Positions 7,784 to 16,410 of a stretch of 64,000 nucleotides of DNA are shown one piece after another. This DNA is from Paraburkholderia tropica (GTDB lineage: Bacteria; Pseudomonadota; Gammaproteobacteria; Burkholderiales; Burkholderiaceae). Under the pieces are notes generated by a model. It made no database searches. It was not told where the DNA came from and was given only the letters and a program-made list of their open reading frames with translations. The translations under genes were made by a program, and so were the position numbers. The first letter of the stretch is position 1. The number at the start of each line of letters is the position of its first letter. The stretch lies in the NCBI RefSeq assembly GCF_914484835.1, contig NZ_CAJZAR010000070.1:28638-92637 (forward strand). The letters run 5' to 3'.

Positions 7784-8626
7784 ATGTACTTCTTGAGGCG
7801 CCCCGCTAATGTGGGACGTTTTTTCGTCTTGACCGCCTCGCTGGCGTCCAATACTGCGTTCGCGCAAAGCAGCACGACACCTGCAGCTCTAGCGTCGACG
7901 AATACGAGTGTCCCTGACGATGGCTGGCGATACTCGCTCGGCTTCGGCGTCTTCGAAACGCCTAAATACCAGGGAGCCAGTGCGACACGCTTTCAACCAG
8001 CGCCCATCGTAGGCGCGGCATATGGTCGGATGTTCTTCGGTTCCATCGCGGACACGAGCGTGCCATTCGGAGTTGGTGCGTTTCTATATCGCGACGATTA
8101 CTTCCGCCTGGGTGTCGCGCTGTCTTACGATCTAGTCAGCCCTCGCGATACGTCAGATGACTTCCGCCTTCACGGCCTGCCGGACATTAATCGCACTGCG
8201 CACGCAACACTCTTCGGGAACTACAGCCGAGACTGGTTCTCGCTAGTCGGTGCAGTGTCTCAGGATATCGCAGCCGAGAACGAGGGAACAACTGCGTCAT
8301 TGGATCTGCTCACCCACTATCACCCATCGAGCAGATGGACCTTGTCTGTTGGTCCAGGTATCACTTGGGGTAGCGCTCAATATAACCGGACCTTCTTCGG
8401 AGTAGATTCAGAGGGCAACGCCCGTTCCGGACTCCCGGTCTACACACCTGGTGCGGGCATCGCGGCATTTCGCCTGACCGCAGGCGCCAGCTACATATTG
8501 TCAAGACATTGGAGCCTGGGCGCCAGAGTGGTTGCGACGAGATTGCCAGGCACGGTCGGCAACAGCCCCATCGTCGAAAGGAAAGCCCAGATGACGTATG
8601 GCACGTTCGCAGGTTACGCGTTTTAG
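7784..8626 (+). CDS. MipA/OmpV-family outer-membrane protein (copy 1)
   Basis: A 280-residue beta-barrel protein of the MipA/OmpV family. A signal peptide is visible (hydrophobic VLTASLASNTAFA, cut after AFA). The mature part starts with the conserved WRYSLGFGVFETPKYQGA and has the family blocks GRMFFGSIAD, GVALSYDL, GITWGSAQYN and a C-terminal Phe (GYAF) as in barrel proteins. AGGA lies before the ATG. MipA is known as a scaffold for murein synthases and hydrolases; other members act as porins. A close paralogue lies at 11829, with a two-component system between them, suggesting stress-regulated envelope remodelling or permeability. The substrate is unknown. Confidence 0.9.
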   Translation: MYFLRRPANVGRFFVLTASLASNTAFAQSSTTPAALASTNTSVPDDGWRYSLGFGVFETPKYQGASATRFQPAPIVGAAYGRMFFGSIADTSVPFGVGAFLYRDDYFRLGVALSYDLVSPRDTSDDFRLHGLPDINRTAHATLFGNYSRDWFSLVGAVSQDIAAENEGTTASLDLLTHYHPSSRWTLSVGPGITWGSAQYNRTFFGVDSEGNARSGLPVYTPGAGIAAFRLTAGASYILSRHWSLGARVVATRLPGTVGNSPIVERKAQMTYGTFAGYAF

Positions 8627-8790
8627 TCCTGGCGATCGACAGACCAGCGTGTATCCCCTCTCATCCAATGAGTGTGCGCTCGCGACTTTTATGCTCGAAG
8701 AGCGGAAATTTACCACTCACGATATGGATTGCTGAGGATATTGACCATGGTGTCTCTATTTATATTTAAAAATTTGTCAAATGGACAATT

Positions 8791-9276
8791 ATGAAAATTC
8801 TCATCCCAATGTGGAACTTGATTTCACCGCTTACTATTTTGAGTTTTTTCGCCGGATGTATGAGTAACACCCAACTTCCTACGATGTCCGTCAACGGACC
8901 GGCGATAGTCGCAAGGCGAGTATGTATTCAGATAAACGAGCAGGTTCCTGCCAGCAACGTCATCTCTGCGATCCAGGTTGCGCTTCATCACCAGGGCATA
9001 GACAGCACGCCCTTCAGTAGGGGCACAGTTCCCCCGGAATGTAATACTGTGCTTGAATATTCAGTTGTACTTGATCAATGTCACGACGGCAACGATCCAA
9101 CGAACGATGAATATTGGTCGTCTGCAGACATCAGCATCCTGCAGGGCGGCGTGGTGATGACGTCGGTCCACTATGAGGCGAACGACTATAAGCGCCGCTC
9201 CAACGACTCGCACATTCTGATTTCCATGATCCGTTCGGTGATTTCTGCCGACCGTCACGAGGTTGCAGCATTCTGA
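8791..9276 (+). CDS. Small putative lipoprotein
   Basis: A 161-residue protein with an N-terminal hydrophobic stretch ending in a lipobox-like FFAGC (Cys about residue 23), so probably lipid-anchored. The rest is soluble (VCIQINEQVPASNVISAIQVALHHQG). It has a vague likeness to short gammaproteobacterial lipoproteins of the Sbal_3080 type, recalled rather than tested. It follows MipA copy 1 in the same direction after a 160-base, AT-rich gap that probably holds its own promoter. No function can be assigned. Confidence 0.65.
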   Translation: MKILIPMWNLISPLTILSFFAGCMSNTQLPTMSVNGPAIVARRVCIQINEQVPASNVISAIQVALHHQGIDSTPFSRGTVPPECNTVLEYSVVLDQCHDGNDPTNDEYWSSADISILQGGVVMTSVHYEANDYKRRSNDSHILISMIRSVISADRHEVAAF

Positions 9277-9421
9277 GATATGTCTGAATCGCAACCCTCC
9301 AGGTTGGCAGCGAGCATCGCAGTCAACCTGAAGCAATAGTCGTCATGCAAGCTATATGTGATCTCCCGGACCGTCACAGTATCATCTGCGTGTGATACGA
9401 GTTACCGTTGGCCTCGATATC

Positions 9422-10792
9422 TCACCTTTGCACCCTTGCCGAAAGCTCGGCAGCACTGGGGAATGTCACGCACACTTCCAGGCCGCCCCCCTTACGATTA
9501 CGCAGATTGATGTCGCCACCATGAGCTCTGACGACGGCCAACGCGGACGTCAACCCAAGCCCCATGCCCCCCGTAGAGCGGTTTCTTGACTGCTCGACCC
9601 GGAAGAACGGGCTGAATACCTGTTCCATTGACTCGGGCGGAATACCCGGACCTTCGTCGCTGACCAGCAATGTCACGTTTGCGTCGCTGCATTTCAACTC
9701 GAGATCCGCACTGCCACCCCACTTCACCGCGTTGTCGATGAGGTTCATGCAGGCCCGACGTATCGAGAACGGTCTTCCGCTCAATGCAAACCGGCGCGGC
9801 CCGACATACCGCACGGGCGCCCCCTGGTCGCTATAGTCATCGGCGAGCGTGCGCAACAGACCAGCAAAATCAAACACCGTCGCGTCTTCGTCTTTGTAGT
9901 CATCTCTGAAGAACGACAGGGCGGAGTCTGCCATCGCCTGCAGATCATCGACATCTCTGAAAAGGCGGGCTCTCTGCTCTTCGTCTTCGATGAATTCACC
10001 GCGCAGGCGGATTTTTGTCAAGGGCGTGCGCAAATCATGCGATATCGCTGCCAGCATTAACGTGCGATCATCGACAAACTTGCGAAGTTGGGCCTGCAGC
10101 GCGTTGAATGCCTCGATTGCTGCGCGTAGTTCACGAGGCCCGGTTACACGAACGGGGCCTGCGCGCGGATCGCCCCCTATCTCGCGGAGCTCCTTGGCGA
10201 ACTGACGGAGCGGCCGCGCAATAAAGTACGTCGCAAGCACCGATACAACCAGAATGAGCAATACGATAGACGCGAGCGTCGGTGTGACATTCGCCGGTAG
10301 CGGGTTGCCCCACGGGCGCCGGTTCTTGATAAACAGTAACCAGCTGCCATCGCGCAACCGTACAGCCATAAAATAGGCATCAGGATGCGCGGCACTATCA
10401 AAATTCACCCCAGACGACAGGGCGTCCGACGAGGTAAAAATCATCGTCTGACGCTCATGGCCCATATTCTGAAACCGCGCCAGTGCATCTGGATAATGAT
10501 GGCGCTGGTAAGCTTCCGCGAACCGCTTTGCGATCGATGTCCCTTCCAAATACCAATAAGTCCTGTCCGCGAATACGATCGTGTCCGCTAACTGTTGGCG
10601 GTCACCAGGCGACGCTGCTTCGATCATCTGGATTGCATCGTTTGCGCGGTCGAGTCTGGCACTCTCCGCTGGAGACGGCCCCAGAAAACGATCAAACAAC
10701 GCGCTGAACGCAAGGACGCTAACGATCGCGGCACCGACTGTAATCGCGATCCGCCACGCGATCGTGTCAGGCATCGGAGTTCGGCGCCTCAT
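9422..10792 (-). CDS. EnvZ-type sensor histidine kinase
   Basis: A 456-residue inner-membrane sensor kinase. The order is transmembrane helix 1 (residues 11-35), periplasmic sensor domain (36-172), helix 2 (173-192), HAMP (about 193-245), HisKA with the phosphorylated His252 in ISHDLRTPLTK, and HATPase with N box NLIDNAVKWGG, G1 DEGPGIP and G2 GGMGLGLTS. It starts inside the last codons of the response-regulator gene (ATGA overlap), so the two are translationally coupled. It lies between two MipA paralogues transcribed on the other strand, so the stimulus is probably an envelope condition; this is inferred. Confidence 0.93.
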   Translation of the reverse strand: MRRRTPMPDTIAWRIAITVGAAIVSVLAFSALFDRFLGPSPAESARLDRANDAIQMIEAASPGDRQQLADTIVFADRTYWYLEGTSIAKRFAEAYQRHHYPDALARFQNMGHERQTMIFTSSDALSSGVNFDSAAHPDAYFMAVRLRDGSWLLFIKNRRPWGNPLPANVTPTLASIVLLILVVSVLATYFIARPLRQFAKELREIGGDPRAGPVRVTGPRELRAAIEAFNALQAQLRKFVDDRTLMLAAISHDLRTPLTKIRLRGEFIEDEEQRARLFRDVDDLQAMADSALSFFRDDYKDEDATVFDFAGLLRTLADDYSDQGAPVRYVGPRRFALSGRPFSIRRACMNLIDNAVKWGGSADLELKCSDANVTLLVSDEGPGIPPESMEQVFSPFFRVEQSRNRSTGGMGLGLTSALAVVRAHGGDINLRNRKGGGLEVCVTFPSAAELSARVQR

Positions 10793-11511
10793 CCGCGCCG
10801 AACCTGCGGAGTAAACATATAGCCGCCCCCGCGAACCGTACGGATGACCGACTCGATATCCGTGTCCATATCCAGTTTGCGACGAAGCCGGGCGACCTGA
10901 ACATCAATGCTCCGATCGTAGACTTCGTGCGATGAGCCGCGGGCCAGATCTAGAAGCTGATCGCGAGTGAGAACCCGTTGTGAATGCTCGGCAAACACCA
11001 GCAGAAGATCGAACTCACCGCTGGACAAAATCGTCAACGTGTTGTCCGCAGATCTGAGTTCACGCCTTGCGATGTCGAGCCGCCATCCGCCGAACGAGAG
11101 CACTGGCCGCGTTGCGGTGCCAACATTCGCGACGTCCGTCTGCGTTGTCCGTCGTAGTACCGCCTTTACTCGCGCGAGAAGCTCTCGCGCATCGAACGGC
11201 TTGACCAGATAGTCGTCAGCGCCGATTTCCAGGCCAACCACACGATCCACATGGTCTGCGACCGCGGTAAGCATGATCACTGGAATCCTGGAAGTGGCGC
11301 GCAGCTGTCGACACAAACTGAAACCGTCCTCTCCCTGGAGCATGACATCAAGGATGACAAGATCGACTGGATGTCGTTCAAGAGCGGCAAAAAGGGTTTC
11401 ACCGTTGGTCGCAACACTAACCTCGTGGCCGTGTTTTCTGAAGAAACCCGTGAGCAGGGACCGAATGTCCTCTTCGTCGTCAACCACCAAAATGTGCGGC
11501 ATATAAGTCAT
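10789..11511 (-). CDS. OmpR-family response regulator
   Basis: A 240-residue regulator. The receiver domain (residues 5-118) has the acidic pair DDEED, phospho-acceptor Asp55 in LVILDVMLQG, the Thr/Ser position in IMLTAVAD and Lys in YLVKPFD. The C-terminal winged helix (about 140-235) has the OmpR signature RVLTRDQLLDLARG...DRSIDVQVARLRRKL...VRGGGYMF (noted in pieces). MPHILVV three codons in is an alternative start. It overlaps its kinase by four bases. Its upstream region (11512-11640) holds several ATTTCA elements, consistent with autoregulation and control of the divergent mipA copy 2. Confidence 0.93.
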   Translation of the reverse strand: MTYMPHILVVDDEEDIRSLLTGFFRKHGHEVSVATNGETLFAALERHPVDLVILDVMLQGEDGFSLCRQLRATSRIPVIMLTAVADHVDRVVGLEIGADDYLVKPFDARELLARVKAVLRRTTQTDVANVGTATRPVLSFGGWRLDIARRELRSADNTLTILSSGEFDLLLVFAEHSQRVLTRDQLLDLARGSSHEVYDRSIDVQVARLRRKLDMDTDIESVIRTVRGGGYMFTPQVRRG

Positions 11512-11544
11512 TTCCAGATGCTAACCCGAACAGCGCCGGATCTC

Positions 11545-11633
11545 ATTTCAGCGGTCCGTCAGAAATATTTCAAGCATGACGCAATGTTCGGGCTGTGAAA
11601 TAAACCGCACATCATACCGATAATTTCAGTGCG
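11545..11633. promoter_or_regulatory. Cluster of ATTTCA elements between the regulator and mipA copy 2
   Basis: ATTTCAGCG at 11545-11553, ATTTCA at 11567-11572 (22 bases later, two helical turns), TGAAAT at 11596-11601 and ATTTCAGTGCG at 11623-11633 lie in the shared upstream region of the two-component operon and mipA copy 2. OmpR-type regulators bind direct repeats about 11 bases apart. The sequence is seen; binding is inferred. Confidence 0.45.
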
Positions 11634-11828
11634 TAATCTGCTCCTCGTTGACACGGCATTCCTCTGTGGAATGCCTGCCCTGGTTGGCGCGATGTGTCGG
11701 CCAGTTGCCGAGCTCAGGAACCCGACCCACCGACAAGGACGCTCCGAGGGAAGCAATTTCGCAACGAAGGGTGTTGTCGGAATTGCGCCTTGAGGTCCGC
11801 ATCTTCAGAGCAGCATCAGGAGAATTAT

Positions 11829-12671
11829 ATGCACTTTAAGTGGCGGCCCGCATGCATGGGAGGCGTTGCAGCGTTTTCCGGCCTCCTTCTTGCGACACCG
11901 GCGTTTGCACAGACGGTCACAGCCCCCGCTGCCGTAGCGGCAACCACTCCAGCGGCCGCAGACGATGGTTGGCGCTATTCACTGGGATTCGGAGTGTTTG
12001 AAACCCCGCGGTATCCCGGTTCGAGTGCATCACGCTTTCAGCCCGCGCCCCTGGTCGGCGTGAGCTACGGACGTTTCTTTTTTGGATCTGTGCCTGACGC
12101 CAACGTACCCTTTGGACTTGGCGCATATCTGTACCGCGACGAAAACGTTCGGGTGGGCATTGCGCTCTCCTACGATCTCGTCAACCCACGCGAAACATCC
12201 GACGACGAACACCTTCATGGTCTTCCGGACATCGACAGGACAGCTCACGCCACGCTATTCGCCAGCTACAACGCGACGTGGCTATCTCTTTCAGGTGCGA
12301 TCTCCCAAGACATCGCCGGCAAGGACGAAGGGACGACCGCGTCGCTGGACCTTCTCGGGAAATACAGTCCTGTCAGCAAGTTGACGTTGACGGCGGGGCC
12401 GGGCATCACGTGGGGTAGCGCGCAATACAATCAAACATTCTTTGGTATCAACGCAGAAGATAGCGCTCGATCCGGCCTGGGCGAATATTCGCCGGGGTCA
12501 GGGCTCGCCGCAGTTCGCTTCACCGCTGGTGCCAGCTATGCGTTTAACAGGAACTGGAATTTAGGCGCGAGAGTGACGGTGTCCCGGTTGCCTGGTGTTG
12601 TTGGCAACAGTCCGATCGTTGAGAAGACGACCCAAACGACCTACGGGGCTTTTGCAAACTACGTTTTCTAG
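11829..12671 (+). CDS. MipA/OmpV-family outer-membrane protein (copy 2)
   Basis: A 280-residue paralogue of the protein at 7784 with the same layout: signal peptide ending TPAFA, then WRYSLGFGVFETPRYPGSS, GRFFFGSVPD, GIALSYDLV, GITWGSAQYN and terminal NYVF. The ATG at 11829 is chosen because AGGAG sits seven bases upstream and a signal peptide follows directly; longer in-frame starts would bury the signal. Divergent from the two-component genes, with putative regulator sites between. High identity with copy 1 indicates duplication within this locus. It probably acts in murein metabolism or permeability, as for copy 1. Confidence 0.9.
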   Translation: MHFKWRPACMGGVAAFSGLLLATPAFAQTVTAPAAVAATTPAAADDGWRYSLGFGVFETPRYPGSSASRFQPAPLVGVSYGRFFFGSVPDANVPFGLGAYLYRDENVRVGIALSYDLVNPRETSDDEHLHGLPDIDRTAHATLFASYNATWLSLSGAISQDIAGKDEGTTASLDLLGKYSPVSKLTLTAGPGITWGSAQYNQTFFGINAEDSARSGLGEYSPGSGLAAVRFTAGASYAFNRNWNLGARVTVSRLPGVVGNSPIVEKTTQTTYGAFANYVF

Positions 12672-13080
12672 ACCAACGCCCGTCGGCCTTCCATAGCGGA
12701 CATTTCTGCGGCCACGTTTGCCGAAAAGCGGACCTTGAATCACCGGCATCGACGTTGAAAGCTTCACTCGCTAGGGAGCTGAAAACTGCCTTTGCACTAG
12801 TACCCGGTTTGACCGATTGTGTTGCCTGGAGCAGCGCATTCTAACGAGTCCGCGTCCCTTATCCGAACCACAGGGATTCGCACTCGCAAGCCGCACGGAA
12901 AGTCGCACGAATGGCCCCGCATTGCCATCCGATGACCGGCTGTGCGTGCAAGCCGCGATGCAGCATGCGAGCCACAAGCCTCAGAGGCGAAGTTTCCGGA
13001 AGCATCGCCGGCGAAGCGTATTGGACTGCAGTGATTTTTTGGCTCGTATCAGGTGAAAGATCGCAGAGGCGACCCGAAGT
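12672..13080. other. Intergenic stretch with no supported gene
   Basis: Between mipA copy 2 and the next lipoprotein gene I see no coding frame with a plausible start and codon use, and no RNA gene. It may be eroded sequence. The promoter of the downstream gene is likely at its right end. Confidence 0.5.
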
Positions 13081-13089
13081 ATTTCAGCG
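13081..13089 (+). promoter_or_regulatory. Third exact ATTTCAGCG element, before the DUF3313 lipoprotein gene
   Basis: ATTTCAGCG sits 45 bases before the start codon at 13134, with GTTTCAG again at 13113-13119. It matches the elements upstream of both mipA genes. It is a putative site of the local OmpR-type regulator. Confidence 0.4.
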
Positions 13090-13133
13090 ATGTTCGAAAC
13101 GAGCTAATCGCTGTTTCAGACGAAGGATAGTAT

Positions 13134-13796
13134 ATGGTTCGTAACAGATTCCCCCTGACGCTTGCTGCAGTCATCGGCTCGATCGCCCTCTCCGGCTGCA
13201 TGACGACTGGGCCAATTCCCTACGCTGGCTTGTCATCGTCGGAAAAAATGAAGCCAGATGGTGAAGGCCGAACCACGAAGATACCCTACGAATACACTTC
13301 AGAGGTCGCGTGGTCGACCTATGACAAGCTGATACTGGACCCCGTCGTCGTATACGACGGCGGCGACAACCAGTTCGGGGCACTGAAAGCAAGTGAGAAA
13401 AGCGAGCTGGCCGGCTACATGAGGGAAACATTTTCTCAGGCCCTGGGAAAGAGATTTGACGTCATCAAAACGCCCGCGCAGGGCCGGCTACGCATCACAC
13501 TAACAATCACAGGCGCCGAAGAAACCACGCCGGTTCTCAGCCTCTTTGAGCATGTGGACATCGGGGGAATTCTTTACAACGGCATACAGGCAATGCGTGG
13601 AGGCCAGGCCGCCTTTGGTGGATCAGTTTCGTACGCCGTCGAGATCTACGATAGCGAGAGCGGAAAACTTTTAAAGGCTTACGTTTCAAAGCAGTATCCG
13701 AGTGCAATGAATATACGCGCCTCGATTGGCCGACTTGCAGCGGCAAAGGCCGGGCTCGATATAGGGGCGACTGATCTCGTAGCGCAACTACGTTAG
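13134..13796 (+). CDS. DUF3313-type lipoprotein
   Basis: A 220-residue secreted lipoprotein. The signal peptide ends in the lipobox LSGC (Cys22). After it come a short linker and the DUF3313 pattern: YAGLSSSEKMKPD, LDPVVVYDG, a central RLRITLTITGAEETTPVLS and YAVEIYDSESGKLLKAYVSKQYP. Family members are uncharacterised envelope proteins. AGGATAGTAT precedes the ATG. An ATTTCAGCG element 45 bases upstream links it to the two mipA genes and the two-component system, so it is likely part of that envelope regulon (inference). Confidence 0.8.
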   Translation: MVRNRFPLTLAAVIGSIALSGCMTTGPIPYAGLSSSEKMKPDGEGRTTKIPYEYTSEVAWSTYDKLILDPVVVYDGGDNQFGALKASEKSELAGYMRETFSQALGKRFDVIKTPAQGRLRITLTITGAEETTPVLSLFEHVDIGGILYNGIQAMRGGQAAFGGSVSYAVEIYDSESGKLLKAYVSKQYPSAMNIRASIGRLAAAKAGLDIGATDLVAQLR

Positions 13797-14042
13797 TCAT
13801 GCTGATAGTGCGGCGCGTCTGGAGTGGGCCAGTTGATGGGCATGCACGAAGAACGGAGAACGTGCCCGCAATCTGGAACCTTACTGGTGACGTCGACTCA
13901 ATGTGCGCGATCTCTACACAACCAGCTCCCTGGCCTCGAAACGCAAGCTCCGCTCATAGGCTTCTGCTCATGTTGTCAAGCTAGGCTGTTATTTGTTCGA
14001 TCGACAGCCTTCGAATGTCTATCGTCATGAAATCCTGACCGT

Positions 14043-14306
14043 GTGTCAGATGGATGGGGCTTTCTCACCTCGGGGGGTAACGTGATCATCGGCTCAGTAA
14101 CAAATAGCGCGGGCATCATTCCCGCGTACAAACAGCGGACCCAGTCGGCAGCGTCAAAAGCTCTGCAGTCGCTCGATCATGTCATCGACGATTTCGGGAA
14201 TATCGTCGACGATTTCGAGGACGTCGTGAGCGATATTGTTAGTGTTGCGGCGAAAGTAGCACCAGCTATCGGCGTTCTGGGAGTTTTCGTGGACATCTTC
14301 GTCTGA
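14043..14306 (+). CDS. Small hypothetical protein, uncertain
   Basis: An 87-residue frame from a GTG start. It has a Gly/Ser-rich N-terminus (SDGWGFLTSGGNVIIGS), then an acidic region with repeated DDFGNIVDDFEDVVSDIV and a hydrophobic C-terminus (APAIGVLGVFVDIFV). There is no clear ribosome site. The alternating acidic/hydrophobic pattern suggests an amphipathic helix. I do not recognise it; it could be real or chance. The flanks 13797-14042 and 14307-14449 show no other gene. Confidence 0.35.
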   Translation: MSDGWGFLTSGGNVIIGSVTNSAGIIPAYKQRTQSAASKALQSLDHVIDDFGNIVDDFEDVVSDIVSVAAKVAPAIGVLGVFVDIFV

Positions 14307-14470
14307 ACGGCATACCCCGGTCCTCACGGCACTAGGATTTTTTGCAAGATGGAAGAAATGTTGCAGTCTTTATCTGATGCAATATTTGACTGCACCGCCG
14401 ACTCATGAATTTCGGCTGTATATCCACGCTATGCATGTTTATTAACTAAGTGGGTAGGTCCATTTTACTC

Positions 14471-15499
14471 ATGGAAAACTCGATCTCAAATATTTTTGGC
14501 TCCCTCAAAGACCTCGCCATGGGCCTCATTTCCGAGGGCAATCTAGAAGAAGCGCGCAGAATTCTTGAGCAAGCTTTGGATACGAGCCGGAGCGAGTTCG
14601 GTATGGAACATCCCGAAACGCTAACCCTGATGAATAGCCTTGCGCGAACATTGTGTCTGATTGGGGACATTGATAGCTCTCGCGACTTGCTGATCGCCCT
14701 GTCGAAGACGCTTGATCAGACCCGCGGCAAAGCTGATCAGCACTCTTTACGTGCGCGCTCCAATCTTGCAGGCGTGCTGAGAGTCCTCGGAGATCTCCCG
14801 TCGGCTCAAGACTTACTCCAGGAAGTCCTTTCATCACAACTTGACTTCCTCGGATCCGAGCATCCCGATACCCTCCGAACGATGGCAGCGCTCGGAGAAC
14901 TCCTGCATGCCCGAGGGAAATTTTCTGAGGCTCGCCGCATTCTCGAGTCAGTGGTGCTGGCTCAACTCAAAATTCTGGGTGCTGAACATGAGGATCGGAC
15001 GGCTTCCATGAACAACCTTTCACTTGTACTTTTTGAGGAAGGTAAGTTCGAAGAGGCACACGGGATACTCGCCAACGTTTTAGAAGCTCAACTGCATCGC
15101 CTCGGCACGGAACATCCAGATACCTTGCGTTCAACGAAGAACATCGCAACAGTCCTTGTGGCTAGTCGTGACCCGAAAATTACTCTTCGCATACTCGGTA
15201 ACATTCTAAGAAAACAAGTTAATTCGTTAGGACTATCGAATCAAGAGACAACCCTGACCGCCTGGAACTTCGTACTGCAACTAAGACGCTTAGGTGATCA
15301 ATGTACGATGGGCGCACTGAAGAGGGAATTCCTGGATTGGCTGCTTTGCGCATCAAATTCGTCCCTTACGGAACGACAACTCACTATTCGTAGTTTGTTA
15401 CCCCTCCTCTCAACGAGAACGAAAACTGTCGGGCGCAACTCTCTCTGTCCCTGCGAATCTGGAGCGAAGTTCAAGGTCTGTTGCGGAAAGCTGTCTTGA
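14471..15499 (+). CDS. TPR-repeat protein with C-terminal SEC-C zinc motif
   Basis: A 342-residue protein. The first 240 residues are kinesin-light-chain-like tetratricopeptide repeats of about 42 residues, recognisable by the recurring EHPDTLR and EARRIL pairs (for example FGMEHPETLTLMNSLA, LGSEHPDTLRTMAALG, LGTEHPDTLRSTKNIA). The last 20 residues are a SEC-C motif, RNSLCPCESGAKFKVCCG, with the C-x-C-x8-C-C zinc ligands of the SecA tail. Such proteins are usually protein-interaction or targeting modules. The ATG at 14471 is preferred; a GTG at 14450 is possible. It lies next to transposon remnants with no operon partner. Function unknown. Confidence 0.75.
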   Translation: MENSISNIFGSLKDLAMGLISEGNLEEARRILEQALDTSRSEFGMEHPETLTLMNSLARTLCLIGDIDSSRDLLIALSKTLDQTRGKADQHSLRARSNLAGVLRVLGDLPSAQDLLQEVLSSQLDFLGSEHPDTLRTMAALGELLHARGKFSEARRILESVVLAQLKILGAEHEDRTASMNNLSLVLFEEGKFEEAHGILANVLEAQLHRLGTEHPDTLRSTKNIATVLVASRDPKITLRILGNILRKQVNSLGLSNQETTLTAWNFVLQLRRLGDQCTMGALKREFLDWLLCASNSSLTERQLTIRSLLPLLSTRTKTVGRNSLCPCESGAKFKVCCGKLS

Positions 15500-15688
15500 C
15501 TATGGTTCCCTGTTTGGAACGGCAGCAGCCGGTCACGCAACTGCATGGCGTCCGACTCGTCGATATTTTCTCCCACGACTGGAGTCGCCCCTGCAATTTA
15601 GGATCGCCAAGCTCTGGACCCGTCACCCACACACGAGGACGAAGAGAATCTGGAACAAACCGATTCATCATCTCGACCAACCGGTCAG
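15500..15688 (-). pseudogene. Possible decayed gene fragment ahead of the IS66 remnant
   Basis: On the minus strand a stretch reads LVEMMNRFVPDSLRPRVW and VTGPELGDPKLQGRLQSW, then continues in another frame as GENIDESDAMQLRDRLLPFQ. This looks like coding sequence with a frameshift near 15575, cut on its upstream side by the IS66 remnant. I do not recognise the family, and the reading could be fortuitous. Confidence 0.25.
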
Positions 15689-15690
15689 CC

Positions 15691-15885
15691 TACCTCGACT
15701 ACGTGCTAACCCATATCACCGGTCACAAAATCAATCGCATCGACGAGCTCCTGCCTTGGCGTGTGGCCGACAAATTGCACACACCAGGCAGTCCGCCAGC
15801 CCCCCCCTACCTGATTGGCAGCTCCCGTTCATCATCATGCTTTACGCGCACGCGAATGAACGAATGGCCCAGCTGAGGCGCTTAC
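15691..15885 (+). pseudogene. Right-end remnant of an IS66-family element (tnpC tail)
   Basis: The last 40 or so residues of an IS66 TnpC (AYLDYVLTHITGHKINRID, then LLPWRVADKLHTPGSPP) and its right terminal repeat ending GGCGCTTAC at 15885. It is clearly related to, but diverged from, the tail of the complete IS66 at 25068-27565. The rest of the element is gone, and the upstream join is abrupt. Confidence 0.8.
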
Positions 15886-15954
15886 TTCTGCGGAGAGAGC
15901 GGCAACGCTGTGGGCGAGCAGTTCGAGATGTCGGAATAGCCGGAGATACTTGAA

Positions 15955-16210
15955 GGCAAGAACGGCGCCGGCGGCTGTCGATGGACGGCAAAGGCGACTG
16001 ACGCGACAACGTGTTCGTCGAGCGCGTATGGCGCAGCATCAAGTACGAAGAGATTTATTTGAGAGCCTACGAGTCGGTCAGCCACGCCCGGCGCTCCATT
16101 GACCAATATATTGAGCTGTACAACCGCGAACGTCCTCATTCGAGCCTAGCGGATCAGACGCCCGAGAGGCATACTTCGCGACGCTGCCAGCGGTCAAATC
16201 GGCAGCATGA
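15955..16210 (+). pseudogene. IS3-family orfB remnant with stop and frameshift
   Basis: The C-terminal 80 residues of an IS3-type transposase. LSMDGKGD is followed by an in-frame TGA, then RDNVFVERVWRSIKYEEIYL, AYESVSHARRSIDQYIELYN and RERPHSSLADQTPE. A two-base shift near 16165 then separates it from its natural ending AYFATLPAVKSAA (stop at 16210). It is a decayed copy of a type unrelated to the IS3 piece at 6.3 kb. A likely IS end (AAAAAATGTCGGGACC) follows at about 16231-16246. Confidence 0.75.
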
Positions 16211-16361
16211 TCGCCTCGGACGCTCCACTAAAAAATGTCGGGACCCTCTGCCACCTCTGCCGTAGCCCTTCAATCGAACCCCTATTGACTACTGCCGTAT
16301 CATCTCGCAAACATTGTGCGCCGCATGTGGATCGAATCCAAAAAAAATTGGAACTTTCGCG

Positions 16362-16398
16362 CGACAAGTTTGACATACTGGGCAATGACAATACGTCG
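16362..16398 (+). repeat. Candidate TnsB-binding repeats before tnsA
   Basis: TGACATAC at 16371 and TGACAATA at 16386 resemble the TGACAATAG core of the repeats at the right end (27573-27635) but are 15 rather than 21 bases apart. They lie just before tnsA, where a Tn7-type right end would be expected. Weak evidence. Confidence 0.3.
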
Positions 16399-16410
16399 TT
16401 AGATGCGCGC

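Noticed and set aside
12672..13133. A hidden coding gene upstream of the DUF3313 lipoprotein
   Set aside because: Only short, poorly composed frames exist with no start signals.
15533..15545. GCAACTG near 15535 as the partner target duplication
   Set aside because: GCAAC followed by TG occurs by chance, and no TnsB-type repeats follow it.
16362..16398. TGACATAC and TGACAATA as the definite left terminus
   Set aside because: Spacing is 15 rather than 21 bases, similarity beyond the core is poor, and the adjoining bases do not match GCAAC. Kept only as a candidate.
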